Shown here: positions 1-9,600 of the stretch, one piece after another
How the letters are laid out: each line of letters starts with the position of its first letter
Position numbering within the stretch: position 1 is the stretch's first letter
Assembly: GCA_034436015.1 (NCBI GenBank)
Contig: DAOTWG010000031.1
Coordinates: 101,307-165,306 of the forward strand
From: DAOTVX01 sp034436015
GTDB lineage: Bacteria; Chloroflexota; Anaerolineae; Anaerolineales; Villigracilaceae
Length of the DNA stretch: 64,000 bases
Direction of reading: 5' to 3'
Notes under the pieces: generated by a model
The model's input: only the letters and a program-made list of their open reading frames with translations
Databases searched by the model: none
What the model was told of the DNA's origin: nothing
Program-made: the position numbers and the translations under genes

Positions 1-1722
1 GCGGAGATGCGCCTTCCTTCCTCGCCGTCTCCTACGCTTTTCCCTTCGCCAACATCCACGACGACAACCGCCTCGCCTGTGCGCGAACCACCCGCTCTTC
101 TCCTCTCACTGACCGAGGGGAATGCTATCCATCTTTTTGCATACTCCCCCAATCTCTCGCTGATCCGTCTCACGGCCGATCCCTGGGATGATGTTACCCC
201 GGCCATTAGCCCAGATGGGAAACAGATCGCGTACGCCTCGCGCCGCAACGGCTACTGGGATCTTTATTTGCTCACGCTCGCCGATGGCACCGTGATCCGG
301 CTGAGCGACACTCCCGAATACGAGGGCGCGCCTTCCTGGTCATCGGACGGCCTCTGGCTGGTGTATGAGGCCTATGTGGACGAAAATCTGGAATTGTTCG
401 TTCGCTCGGTCGCCGACGGTCAGCAGGCGCCGATTCGAGTCACGAACGATGCCTTTTCCGATCGCATGCCCGCTTGGGCACCCCCGCCGCGCCAGCAGTG
501 GGTGGCGTTCGTCTCGAATCGCAACGGTCAGGATGACATCTGGATTGCCGATCTGGGAAGGGCCGGGGAGGAGCGGTTCCTCAACGTCTCTCGTTCGCCG
601 AAAAGCACGGAATCGCACCCAGCCTGGTCGCCCAATGGCAATTTCCTGGCCTGGAGTGCGGTTTCTGAGGAAAACGGTCTGGCCGGCCTTTACGTTTGGG
701 ATAGCCGCGCGCCAGACGAGCGGCCACGCTGGGTGGGCAGCGGTCACTGGCCGGTCTGGCTGGATGAGACGCACATTGCCGCACTGGTTGCCACGCCCAA
801 CGAGTACTTTGTGGTGGTCTACGCCTGGCCGGAAGGGACAGTGACCTTCCCGCCCACTCCAATTCGGGGAACGCCCTATGGATTGACTGTGTTGCCGGGC
901 GGCCTGCTGCGCTCCTTGCCGGAACTTTTCCGTCAGGCAGCCGAACGAACGTCTGCCCCTTTATATTCGCCGCAAATCAGCCAGAATCCAGATATCCCCG
1001 GGGGAAGGGCGATGCTGGTGGATATTCCTGGCATTCAAGCGCCCTACCCTCAATTGCACGACGCGGTGGATGAGGCGTTTCAGGCGCTCCGTCAACGCGT
1101 GGCGGAAGTCGCCGGCTGGGATGCGCTGGCTGCGCTGAGCAACGCGTTTGTGCCGCTCACCGTCCCCCTCGAACCCGGCCTGAGCGAAGACTGGCTCTAC
1201 ACCGGTCGCGCCTTCGCGCTCAATCCGCTCTTGCTCAACGCCGGTTGGATGGTCATCGGTCGCGAGGATTTTGGCCAGCAGACCTACTGGCGCGTTTACC
1301 TGCGCGTCCTGGCGCAGGACGGTTCCATGGGCTTGCCCCTGCGCGAGGTACCCTGGGATCTTATCGCTCGTTATAACCGTGATCCTGCCGTCTACGATCG
1401 GGGCGGGCAATGGGCTTCGACCGTGCCTCCTGGCTACTGGCTCGACCTGACTGCGCTGGCACGCGAATACGGTTGGGAACGTTTGCCGGCGCTAGCGAAC
1501 TGGCGCTCCTACTTTCAGGGCGCGCGTTGCGGCGAATTCGTCTGGAGACAAGGGCTGGACTGGCAAACGGCCATGTTACAGTTATACCCGCCGGATATTT
1601 TCGTCACCCCGACGGTGGTCATTCCGCCAACGCGTACGCCGACCCGCACTCCATGGCGCTGGGTTTCACCGACGCCTTCGCTGACCCCCTCCCCCCGCCC
1701 TACGTTCACGTCTTCCCCGTGA
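1..1722 (+). CDS. TolB-like beta-propeller protein, 5' end cut by window edge
   Basis: The frame is open to the first base, so the true start probably lies upstream. The first ATG in the window is at position 7. The N-terminal part is Ser/Thr/Pro-rich, like a linker after a signal peptide or membrane anchor. It is followed by at least four PD40/WD40-like blades, visible as ISPDGKQIAYASRR, SWSSDGLWLVYEA, AFVSNRNGQDDIWI and AWSPNGNFLAW. Such blades fold into a TolB-type propeller, usually extracytoplasmic and protein-binding. The second half is a globular region I do not recognise, and the C-terminus is another Pro/Thr-rich tail. The gene sits 4 nt before an exported M23 peptidase, so the two are probably co-transcribed. 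Ligand and role are unknown. Confidence 0.8.
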   Translation, partial: AEMRLPSSPSPTLFPSPTSTTTTASPVREPPALLLSLTEGNAIHLFAYSPNLSLIRLTADPWDDVTPAISPDGKQIAYASRRNGYWDLYLLTLADGTVIRLSDTPEYEGAPSWSSDGLWLVYEAYVDENLELFVRSVADGQQAPIRVTNDAFSDRMPAWAPPPRQQWVAFVSNRNGQDDIWIADLGRAGEERFLNVSRSPKSTESHPAWSPNGNFLAWSAVSEENGLAGLYVWDSRAPDERPRWVGSGHWPVWLDETHIAALVATPNEYFVVVYAWPEGTVTFPPTPIRGTPYGLTVLPGGLLRSLPELFRQAAERTSAPLYSPQISQNPDIPGGRAMLVDIPGIQAPYPQLHDAVDEAFQALRQRVAEVAGWDALAALSNAFVPLTVPLEPGLSEDWLYTGRAFALNPLLLNAGWMVIGREDFGQQTYWRVYLRVLAQDGSMGLPLREVPWDLIARYNRDPAVYDRGGQWASTVPPGYWLDLTALAREYGWERLPALANWRSYFQGARCGEFVWRQGLDWQTAMLQLYPPDIFVTPTVVIPPTRTPTRTPWRWVSPTPSLTPSPRPTFTSSP

Positions 1723-1726
1723 AACA

Positions 1727-2857
1727 ATGAAACGCACCCTGGGCGTTCTCGCGAATAATAGAAAGGTCTGGCGCGAGAAGTTGCGCGGGCCAGCCGGTGT
1801 TCTCCTGGGTTGTTGTGAGATATTGGTTTTTGTGGGAGTGCTCACAGCTTGCTACACCGCCTCTACGACGCCTACACTTTCTCCGACCGATCTCGACCTC
1901 ACACCCTTCGCGCCGTCAGCAACGCCAGAACCGATCGCGTCGAGGCAGGCCCAAACCGCCGACCCGCTGCGATTCGTGCTCCCGACCCCTCCTGTAGAAC
2001 TTCTCTCGGCCTGGCGTCCACCGTTATATCCGAGTCCCTGGGCGATTTCACAATTCGATCACTTCTACTTTGCCCGCCCTATCGCGGCTGATGAGGTCAG
2101 CTGGCCGGTGGCCGATTACCGCTATGGCGGAATTTTTTTTAGCCCGCAGAATGCGCATACCGGCATAGACATCCCCGCTAACTACGGCGCGCCGGTCCTC
2201 GCCGCGGCTCCAGGTCAGGTCGTCTGGGCCAATTATGGCCTCTACAGCGGGATAAAAGAGAATCGCAGAGATCCCTACGGGCTGGCTGTTGTCCTGCAAC
2301 ATCCTTTCGGCTACCAGAATCAACGCCTGTACACGGTCTATGCCCATCTTTCGGAAATTGAGGTCGCGCCCGGACAGTGGCTGGAAACCGGCGAGGTCTT
2401 GGGAAAGGTAGGGAATACCGGCTTTACGACCGGCGCGCATCTTCACTTTGAGGTGCGTCTTGGTGTCAATGACTCGCATCACACACTCAATCCCGAACTC
2501 TGGCTGACGCCGCCCCAGGGTTGGGGTGTGCTCGTTGGCCGTCTGACGGATTACTACTTGCGTCCCCTGATCGGTCACCTTGTCCTTGTCGAGAATCTGG
2601 ATACGGGACAGCGGTGGCAGGTTAAGACATATGGTTCGCTAGGCGCAAACAGCGACCCTTATTACAAGGAGAACCTTGTGCTGAGCGATTTGCCGGCCGG
2701 GCGCTATCTGGTCCGCGTGCCTTCGAGCAGTTATAGGAGCAACCTCGAAGTGGAAATTCGGCCGGGGCAAATAACCTACTTTTTCTATCAGGCCTGGGTC
2801 GGATTCTCTACGGCCCTGCCTCGTGCCCCGATGGAAGTCGCCATACCGAAGCCGTAG
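1727..2857 (+). CDS. M23-family (LytM/NlpD-like) metallopeptidase lipoprotein
   Basis: This is probably a peptidoglycan endopeptidase or a LytM-type regulator acting outside the membrane. After about 25 charged residues there is a hydrophobic segment ending in LTAC, which fits a lipobox, then a Thr/Pro-rich linker. The LytM core contains HTGIDIPANYGAPV (Zn ligands H and D) and later VYAHLSEI and GAHLHFEV, which supplies the second catalytic and ligand histidines. The metal site therefore looks complete. About 120 residues after the core resemble a carboxypeptidase-regulatory or Ig-like beta domain (GRLTDYYLRPL, LPAGRYLVRVP). It starts 4 nt after the propeller gene with no clear ribosome binding site, suggesting translational coupling. 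Confidence 0.85.
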   Translation: MKRTLGVLANNRKVWREKLRGPAGVLLGCCEILVFVGVLTACYTASTTPTLSPTDLDLTPFAPSATPEPIASRQAQTADPLRFVLPTPPVELLSAWRPPLYPSPWAISQFDHFYFARPIAADEVSWPVADYRYGGIFFSPQNAHTGIDIPANYGAPVLAAAPGQVVWANYGLYSGIKENRRDPYGLAVVLQHPFGYQNQRLYTVYAHLSEIEVAPGQWLETGEVLGKVGNTGFTTGAHLHFEVRLGVNDSHHTLNPELWLTPPQGWGVLVGRLTDYYLRPLIGHLVLVENLDTGQRWQVKTYGSLGANSDPYYKENLVLSDLPAGRYLVRVPSSSYRSNLEVEIRPGQITYFFYQAWVGFSTALPRAPMEVAIPKP

Positions 2858-3057
2858 CGCTTTCCACAAAGGGATGTATGGCCGATCTTGCCCTACGAGA
2901 GCCTCTAAAGAGGAGAGCGCAAACGCCCTGCCGATGCTCTTCTGCATAGTGGCGATGGGGGGAGCGGGTACCCGAGATCCGGCGCGAGGGATCCATACAA
3001 GGGGATTGAGTCAAAGCCTGCCTGTACCTGTACACTCGTAGGGCCTAGCAAAGCAAA

Positions 3058-3084
3058 CAAGACCGCCGGAGGCCGACGGTCTTG
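3058..3084 (-). terminator. Rho-independent terminator between convergent genes
   Basis: The arms CAAGACCG and CGGTCTTG form a perfect 8-bp stem around an 11-nt loop. Read on the minus strand the stem is followed by TTGTTTGC, so it best serves the giant surface-protein gene that ends 27 nt upstream. It may also act on the plus-strand transcript ending at 2857. The 200 nt between 2858 and 3057 show no gene. Confidence 0.65.
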
Positions 3085-3110
3085 TCACTCTTTCTCACTC
3101 ACGCGATTCG

Positions 3111-3626
3111 TTACTCGCCGGTCTGGATTTTGACTTGCACGGCGCGAACCACGATGCGATAGCGATAGCTTTCTGTATGTTCGTTGTAGTCGCGGCAGGT
3201 GATAAGAGTCAGCCAAGGGTACTCTTCGTGACGCAGGACCGATAGGTCGTCGGGCCAGACGCGCCGTACCTGCCGCACCTCGTAGAGGTATTGCTGTCGG
3301 CCAAGGTGGATGATAATTCGGTCGCCCCAGAAGAGAGTATGGAGGTTGAAGAAGGGGCCCGGCAAGCCGTTGGCAAGATAAACATGCGCTGTCAAGGCGG
3401 AATTGCCTTTCCAGGTAGGGAAGGCTGTTCCCTCCAGCCAGCCGGCTTGGTTGGAGAGCCAGGTCAAATCCCAGCCGGAGGTGCGGAGCGGCACACCGAC
3501 GATGGGGACGTTCAGGCCCAGTTTGGGAATTTCCAGACGCAGGCTGCCCAAGGCGGTGAACTGGCGGTCGAGGGGTCGTGGTGGCAGGATGGTGACGCGC
3601 CCTGGGGCAAAGCCGGTGGCGGGAAG
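3111..3626 (-). other. LPATG sorting motif plus sortase domain inside the giant gene
   Basis: A sub-feature of the surface-protein gene. The LPATG pentapeptide is encoded at 3612-3626, and about 15 residues later the sortase fold begins (RLEIPKLGLNVPIVG). The catalytic triad candidates are His in LTAHVY, Cys in TLITC and an Arg 13 residues after the Cys, the spacing seen in SrtA. Substrate signal and enzyme lie within the last 171 residues of one chain. In most characterised systems the sortase is a separate membrane protein. Confidence 0.75.
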
Positions 3627-6600
3627 GGCGGGGGTGGAGATGACAAGTTGTGTCTGCACGCCGTAAATATTCACCTCGCTGCCAGGGTCGTAATAGCGTT
3701 CGGTAGAGGTGTTGTTATACGGCGATTGCGGCGCGCTGATGTCGCCTGGCAGGCTGGTCCACTCGAGAGCGGCGGTGTTTGAGACGCGCTGACCAGGCGA
3801 GAGGTTGCCCAATATGGCCTGGAACTGGACAATGGCTTCTGTGCGGCTGCCGCCGGTCAGCAGTGGGAAGGTAGGCCAGCGCACTCGCAGCGTAGGAGCA
3901 GCCGTGTCGTCGGTTGTGCCGCCGGGAGGGCCGCTGACAATGGTAAGCGAGCCGGGCACGTAGGTCAAGCCTGTTGGCAAAACATCGGTCAGGACGACGT
4001 CGAAGGCGTCCACATTGCTTTGGGCTGTGTGCCGAGAGGTCAAAGTGAAAGTGATCACCGATCCTGGCGGGGCAACGGTGCGGTTGGCGGTTTTACTGAG
4101 TGCGAAATCGGGCTCTACGATGCTTACATTGGGCGCGGAGGCGGCAAGCGAGCCGCTGGCCCAGGTGAGCGAGGCGCTGTTGTTCAACGTCACGCTGTCC
4201 TGGTTCTCGATGGTGTCCAGCACGACGACTCGGTATTGAACGGTCACTGCGCCGTCACTGCTGCCCGTGTTGCTGACATCGCCGAGGGTGAAGGTGACGC
4301 GGCGGCCGGGATCGGCCGGGTTGTCGCTGCCGGGCGGTTCGGTCCAGATGGTCGGGTTGGTCGGGTCGTTGCAGGCTGCCGCAAAGTCGCCGGCGAGGGT
4401 GGTGATGATGTCGGGGGAGGAAGGCGTGATGGAGAGGCAATCCACGAAGGCCAGGCCGCGGTCGAGGGTGTCGGTCAGTGTCAGGTTGGGCATCGTGCCG
4501 CCGGCCGGGACGGTGAAGACAATCTCGTAGGTGAGAATCTCGCCGATGGCGACGGAGGGATCGGCGGTGAAGCCCTGGTTGGTGGCGAGGAGAGATTTGG
4601 TCAGGTCGCTGTTGGGCAAGGTCAGGACAGCGTCGGTATCGTCGTCGTCATTGTTGTCCGGCGTCAGATCGGGACCGTTCGAGCCGTCGTCTCGCACGTG
4701 CGCCTGATTGAGCATGGACGCGCCGGGGAAGGGGTCATTTACCTGAATGGTGACCGTTCGGGTGACGGCCGGCGCGCTGGCGGCCAGGTCGAAGGACGGC
4801 CAGGTCACCACGCCTGTAGCGCTGTTGTAGGTTCCGCCGTTGCTGGCCGAAACGAAGGTGGTGTTGGCCGGCAGGGTATCGGTCACCACTACGCCGGCGG
4901 CGCCCTGCGTGCCGACGTTGGCGATTGTCAGGGTGTAGGTTATCGTTTGGCCGGGGGAGACGACCGTGAAGCCATCGTCTTTGGTGATGGTCAGGTCGGG
5001 CGCGGCGGTTACGGGCGTCTCGTCGTCGTCGCTGTTGTCGGCGGGATTGGCGTCGCTGCCTTGCGCGCCGCCATCGGCGATGGAGGCGGTGTTGGCGATT
5101 TGCGTCACGCCGGCAGGCAAGGGATTGTCCACTGTGACGGCAAAGACAACCGAGCCGCTGTCGGCAGGGTCGAGCGCGCCGAGGGCGAGGGTGCAGGTCG
5201 TTCCGGCCGGGCTGCCATCGGCGCAAGACCAGCCGGGCGTGCTGGCGCCGGCGTTGAAGGTCGTGTTGGCCGGGACGGTTTCGGTGATGACCACGCCGCT
5301 GGCGACGCTGTTGCCGGCGTTGGTGTAGGCCAGGGTGTAAGGAACGGTATCGCCGGCGTTGACGGTGACGCCGCCATCGTCCTTGGTGATCTGTAGGTCA
5401 ACGGCGGTGAAGGTGACGTTCTGGCCGTCGCTATCGGCGTAGTCGTTCACGCCGCCGGAGCCGTCGCGCTTGTACGGATCCACGCCGGTCAAGGATGCCC
5501 AGGTGAGATTCGCCGTGTTAGCGACGACTTCTCCCGGAATGGTAGGCGGCGAGACAATGACAGCCTGGTACTGAACGGTTAGCACACAGCCCAGTGGCAG
5601 GGAGGCAATCGTCAGGCTGATGTTGTTGCCGGCGCTGCGATCGGTGACCGTTCCGGCGCAGCCGCCGGGGGCGTCCGAGACGGTCGGCGGGAGAGAGACC
5701 TCCACGCTCTCCGGCAGGTTATCGCTGATGCTCAAGTCGAAGGCGTGCGCTGTGCTGCTGATCAGGTGCTGGATGGTAAGCGTGTACGTAAAGGTTTGAC
5801 TGCCGCCGGGGGTGGCATTGTCTACAGTTTTGGTAATGTTCAGCTCCGGCTCGACGACCGTCACGGTTGTGCTGTCGGTGAGCGACTTGGGGTTGCCCTG
5901 GGCGTCGTCGTAGGTGAGCGCCGCGTTGTTGGTGCGGGGGACGCCGTTCTGGTTGCCGAACACGTTCGCCACGGTGACGTTGTAGGTGATGGTGACCGGG
6001 CTGGAGGAGACGGCGGTGTCGCCGAACGTCCACGTCAGGGTGGTGGGCGCAGAGCCGTCGTTGGGGCCGCCGACGGCGAAGGTCGGCGCGGGGCTGACGC
6101 CGCTGCTGACGCTCTGCGTGCCGCTGACGTAGAACAGGCCGGCCGGCAGGGCGTCGGTGATCGTCAGGTTGCGCAGCGTGCCGAGCGGCGAGGTAATGGT
6201 CAGGGTTACGGTGTAGGTGGCGCCGATGGGCAGGGTCATGGCAGCGTCGCTCTTGTCGAAAGTTGGGGCGGAGCTGGTGAAGGTGGCCGAGGCGGTATCC
6301 TGCGTGCCGTCCACTGCGCGCGGGACGCTGTCATCGTAGACGCGCTCGTTGGCGTTGGGGCCGTTGAGCGAGGTCCAGTCGGCGTCCACGGTGTTGGTGT
6401 GCGCGCCGTCCAGGTGCAGGCTGCTCTGGGCGGTGGCGGTGTAGGTGCATTCGATATACGAATCCGGGTCGGCGGCAGGGATGTCCCAAGCGCCGGCCGG
6501 GTTGCCGTCGAAGGTCAGCGTGCCGCCGCCGACGGTGACGGTGACGGGGATGGTCGAGGTGGACGCGCCGTCATAGAAGACGCAGGTAGCATCATTGTTG

Positions 6601-9600
6601 TACGTTACGCCCTGAGCAAGGATATCCCGGGCGGCGACATCGTAGGCGGTGGAGGTGCCGGTGTTGGTGAAGTGCACGGTGTAGGTGAGCGTGTTGCCAG
6701 CCTGCACGTCGCTGGTCGGGACGACCGACTTGGCGGTGACGATGCGCGGCTCGATCACGGTAATATTTTGCGCGCCGCCGGAGAGGGTCGTATCGGTCGA
6801 GCCGGCGCCGGGAGTGTAGGTCAGGCTGGCGCCGTTGGTCAGGATAGCGCCGATTTGGTTGCCCGGCACATCCAAAACGCGCAGCGTGACCAAGAGGGTG
6901 AAGGTGTTGTTGGCGGGATTGTTCTCGTCGGTGGTGGTGATGTCGCCGAAGCTGAAGAGGACATCGTCGCCGTTTGATGCGCCGCCGCTGACGGTGGGAA
7001 CGGGGACGCTGCCACTGAAGGCGCTGGTGTCCACACTATAGGAGACATATTGCATCCCGGTTGGGATGGCGTCGGTGACGCGCACGTTGCGCGTTACGCC
7101 CTCAGGCAGGGTGATGGCGATGGGAAAGGCGACGGTCGCGCCGATGGGGTATCCGGTCGGTGTGGGGGCTTGCTTAACGATTTGCGGCGCGGCGAGGGGG
7201 GTATTGGCGCTGCCGGAAGCGAAGTAATCGTTGTGAGCAGGCGCGCCGCTGCCGTCGCGCTCGCCGGCGTCCGAACCGGGGGCGCCGGGAGTGGAGGAGC
7301 CGGTCGGGTTGACGATTGTGCCAGTGGAATCGGGCAGGCTGGTGTAGGTCAGGTTGCCGGTGTTGGGGATGAGGTAGCCGGCCGGGGCGTCAGCGGCGAT
7401 CGTGCCGCTGACGGTGATGGTGATGGCGCGGCCGGGGTCGAGGCAGGTGGCGGTGAAGGTCAGGGTGTCGCTGGTGAATGAGCCGCCGTTGTGGCTGAAG
7501 GAGGCCGTGCCGCTACCGTTGCCGGCGCAGGTCGCGTCCTGGCTGGTGGTGACATTGGCAACCGAAAGGCCGGTCAGATACGGGTCAAAGGTGTCGGTCA
7601 GGACGAGGTCAAAGGCGGTAGAGCGGTCATCGCCGGAGGCGGCGGAGATGGTCAGGGTATAAACGATGATGTCGCCCGCGTCCACAGGAGCAGTTGCAAC
7701 GGTTTTGGCGAGGCTGAGCAAAGGTTCGGCGATGCGGACCCTGACATTGTTCGAAGTCGAACCATTTTGCGTGTTGTTGATGAAGACACGGAAATTGTTA
7801 TCGCGATTGTCTCCGGCGTCGTTGCTGCCGGCGGCAGCGTTATTCACCAGGGCATTGAACTCGATGATGATGTACTCGCCGTCGGCGTCGCTATCGTTGT
7901 TGGTCAATGTGCCGAGTTTGAAGTAGGGGTTGCTGCCGTTGCCATAGGAATCAGGGTCAAGTGTGAGCGAATCGGAGGAACCGACGTTCTGGTCGGGCAA
8001 GATGTAGGTGGGCGTGACCGGGGCCGGGTCGTTGCCGTGGACCCAGGGGCCGCTGCCAAAGGGGCCGCTGCCTAGCGCCAGGCCGAGCGTGCTGCCGGGC
8101 GGTTCGGTGGAGGCGATCGGCGAGTCGTCGGAGAGCAACGCCAAACGGGCCGTGCCGTCATCTAGGTAGGTCAGACCGTTGGGCAGTTGGTCTTGAATCT
8201 GGAAGTTGACGCTGGCGCCTTCGGGCAGTTGCACCACCAGGCGGTAGCGGACGATTTCACCAATGACCACGCGCTCTGTGCCGCCAACTGCGCCGGTATG
8301 CGCTTCAGAGGTGACAAGCAGGTATTTGTTGAGGGCCACGTTGTTGATGGTGACGGCGGCCTGTCCTTGTGTGCGATAGTCATTCAGCGCGCCAGAACCA
8401 AGCAAGCCGCCCGTGCCGTCGCGCTCATCGGAATCGGTGTTATAGGGCGAGCGGTCGGCGACTGCGCCGGGCAGGCTGGTCCAGCGCGTCTCGGCAGTGT
8501 TGGTGATGACCTGGCCGGGGGTGACCGAGTAATTCACGGTGGCATCGAAGGCGATGGTGCAGGTTTCGCCGGGGTCGAGTTGGGAGACGGAGCCGCTCAG
8601 GGTTGGAGCGTCGGCATCACTGAGCGTCAGCAGGTGCGTGGCGCAAGAACCGGTCAATGTGCCGCTGCTGTAGGTCAGCTCTGGCGGAATGGTATCGCTC
8701 CAGGTGACGTCGTAGGCGGTGGTGGAGCCGGAGGCGGGGTTGGTCAGCGTCACGGTAAAGGTGACGGTGTCGCCGGCATCGGTATTGCTGGGAACGACCG
8801 ATTTGACAGTCGTGATCGCCGGCTCAATGACCGTGAGCGTGGCGGATTGCACGGTGGCGGTCCCGCCGGCACCACCGTCAATGCGCAGGGTGGCCGAGTT
8901 ATGCCGGGTTGTCCCGGTCTGGTTGCCGCTGACGTTCAAGACCACAGCGCGGAAAACGATGGTCAAGGTCTCGTCTGCCGTGTTGTCGCGGTTGTCGTTG
9001 GTGATGGCGCCGAGGGTGAAGGTGAAGTTTTGACCAGAGGCGGAGACGTTCGGGTTGGCCGGGTCATTGCAAGCTGCCGCGAAACCGCCAACAAGATCGG
9101 TGGACAGGTCGGTGGTGGGCAAGCCGCCCGATGAAGGTGTGATGCTCAGGCAGTCCACGAAAGCCAGGCCGGAAGGGAGATTGTCCTCCAGCGTGACGTT
9201 GGGCAGTCGCCCCTCTGGGATGGTGATGGTGAGAGTGTAATCCACAAACTCGCCAATGACGGCCTGCGTTAGGCCGTTGTCGGAGTTGTTGATTTCGGTG
9301 GTGAAGGTCTTGCCCAGGCTGGAATGGCGGGTGGTGACCCGCGCCGTGTCGGTCAGGTCGTTCGCGGTATGGTCGGGCCCACCTTCTGAGCCGGCGTAAT
9401 TGAAGAGAGTAGCCGTGTTGGTGATGTGCTGGCCGGAGCCGACGGTCGCGGCCAGTTCGAGGTCAAAGGTGACCAAGACGATATTCCGGCCGTTGTTTGG
9501 GTCGTATGGCTGGCAGGCGCCCTCGGCTGCGCCGGGATCTACAATTTCTATGCCGGCGCCGAAGAGTCCCCCTCCCAAGTCGGTGTAACCGAGCGCCGTG

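Noticed and set aside
4020..5396. A 458-residue plus-strand open frame inside the giant surface-protein gene, with several similar ones up to 315 residues.
   Set aside because: They are antisense to the DUF11 modules. The low-complexity Gly/Val/Asp-rich translation comes from the GC-rich repeats, with no family resemblance and no ribosome binding sites.
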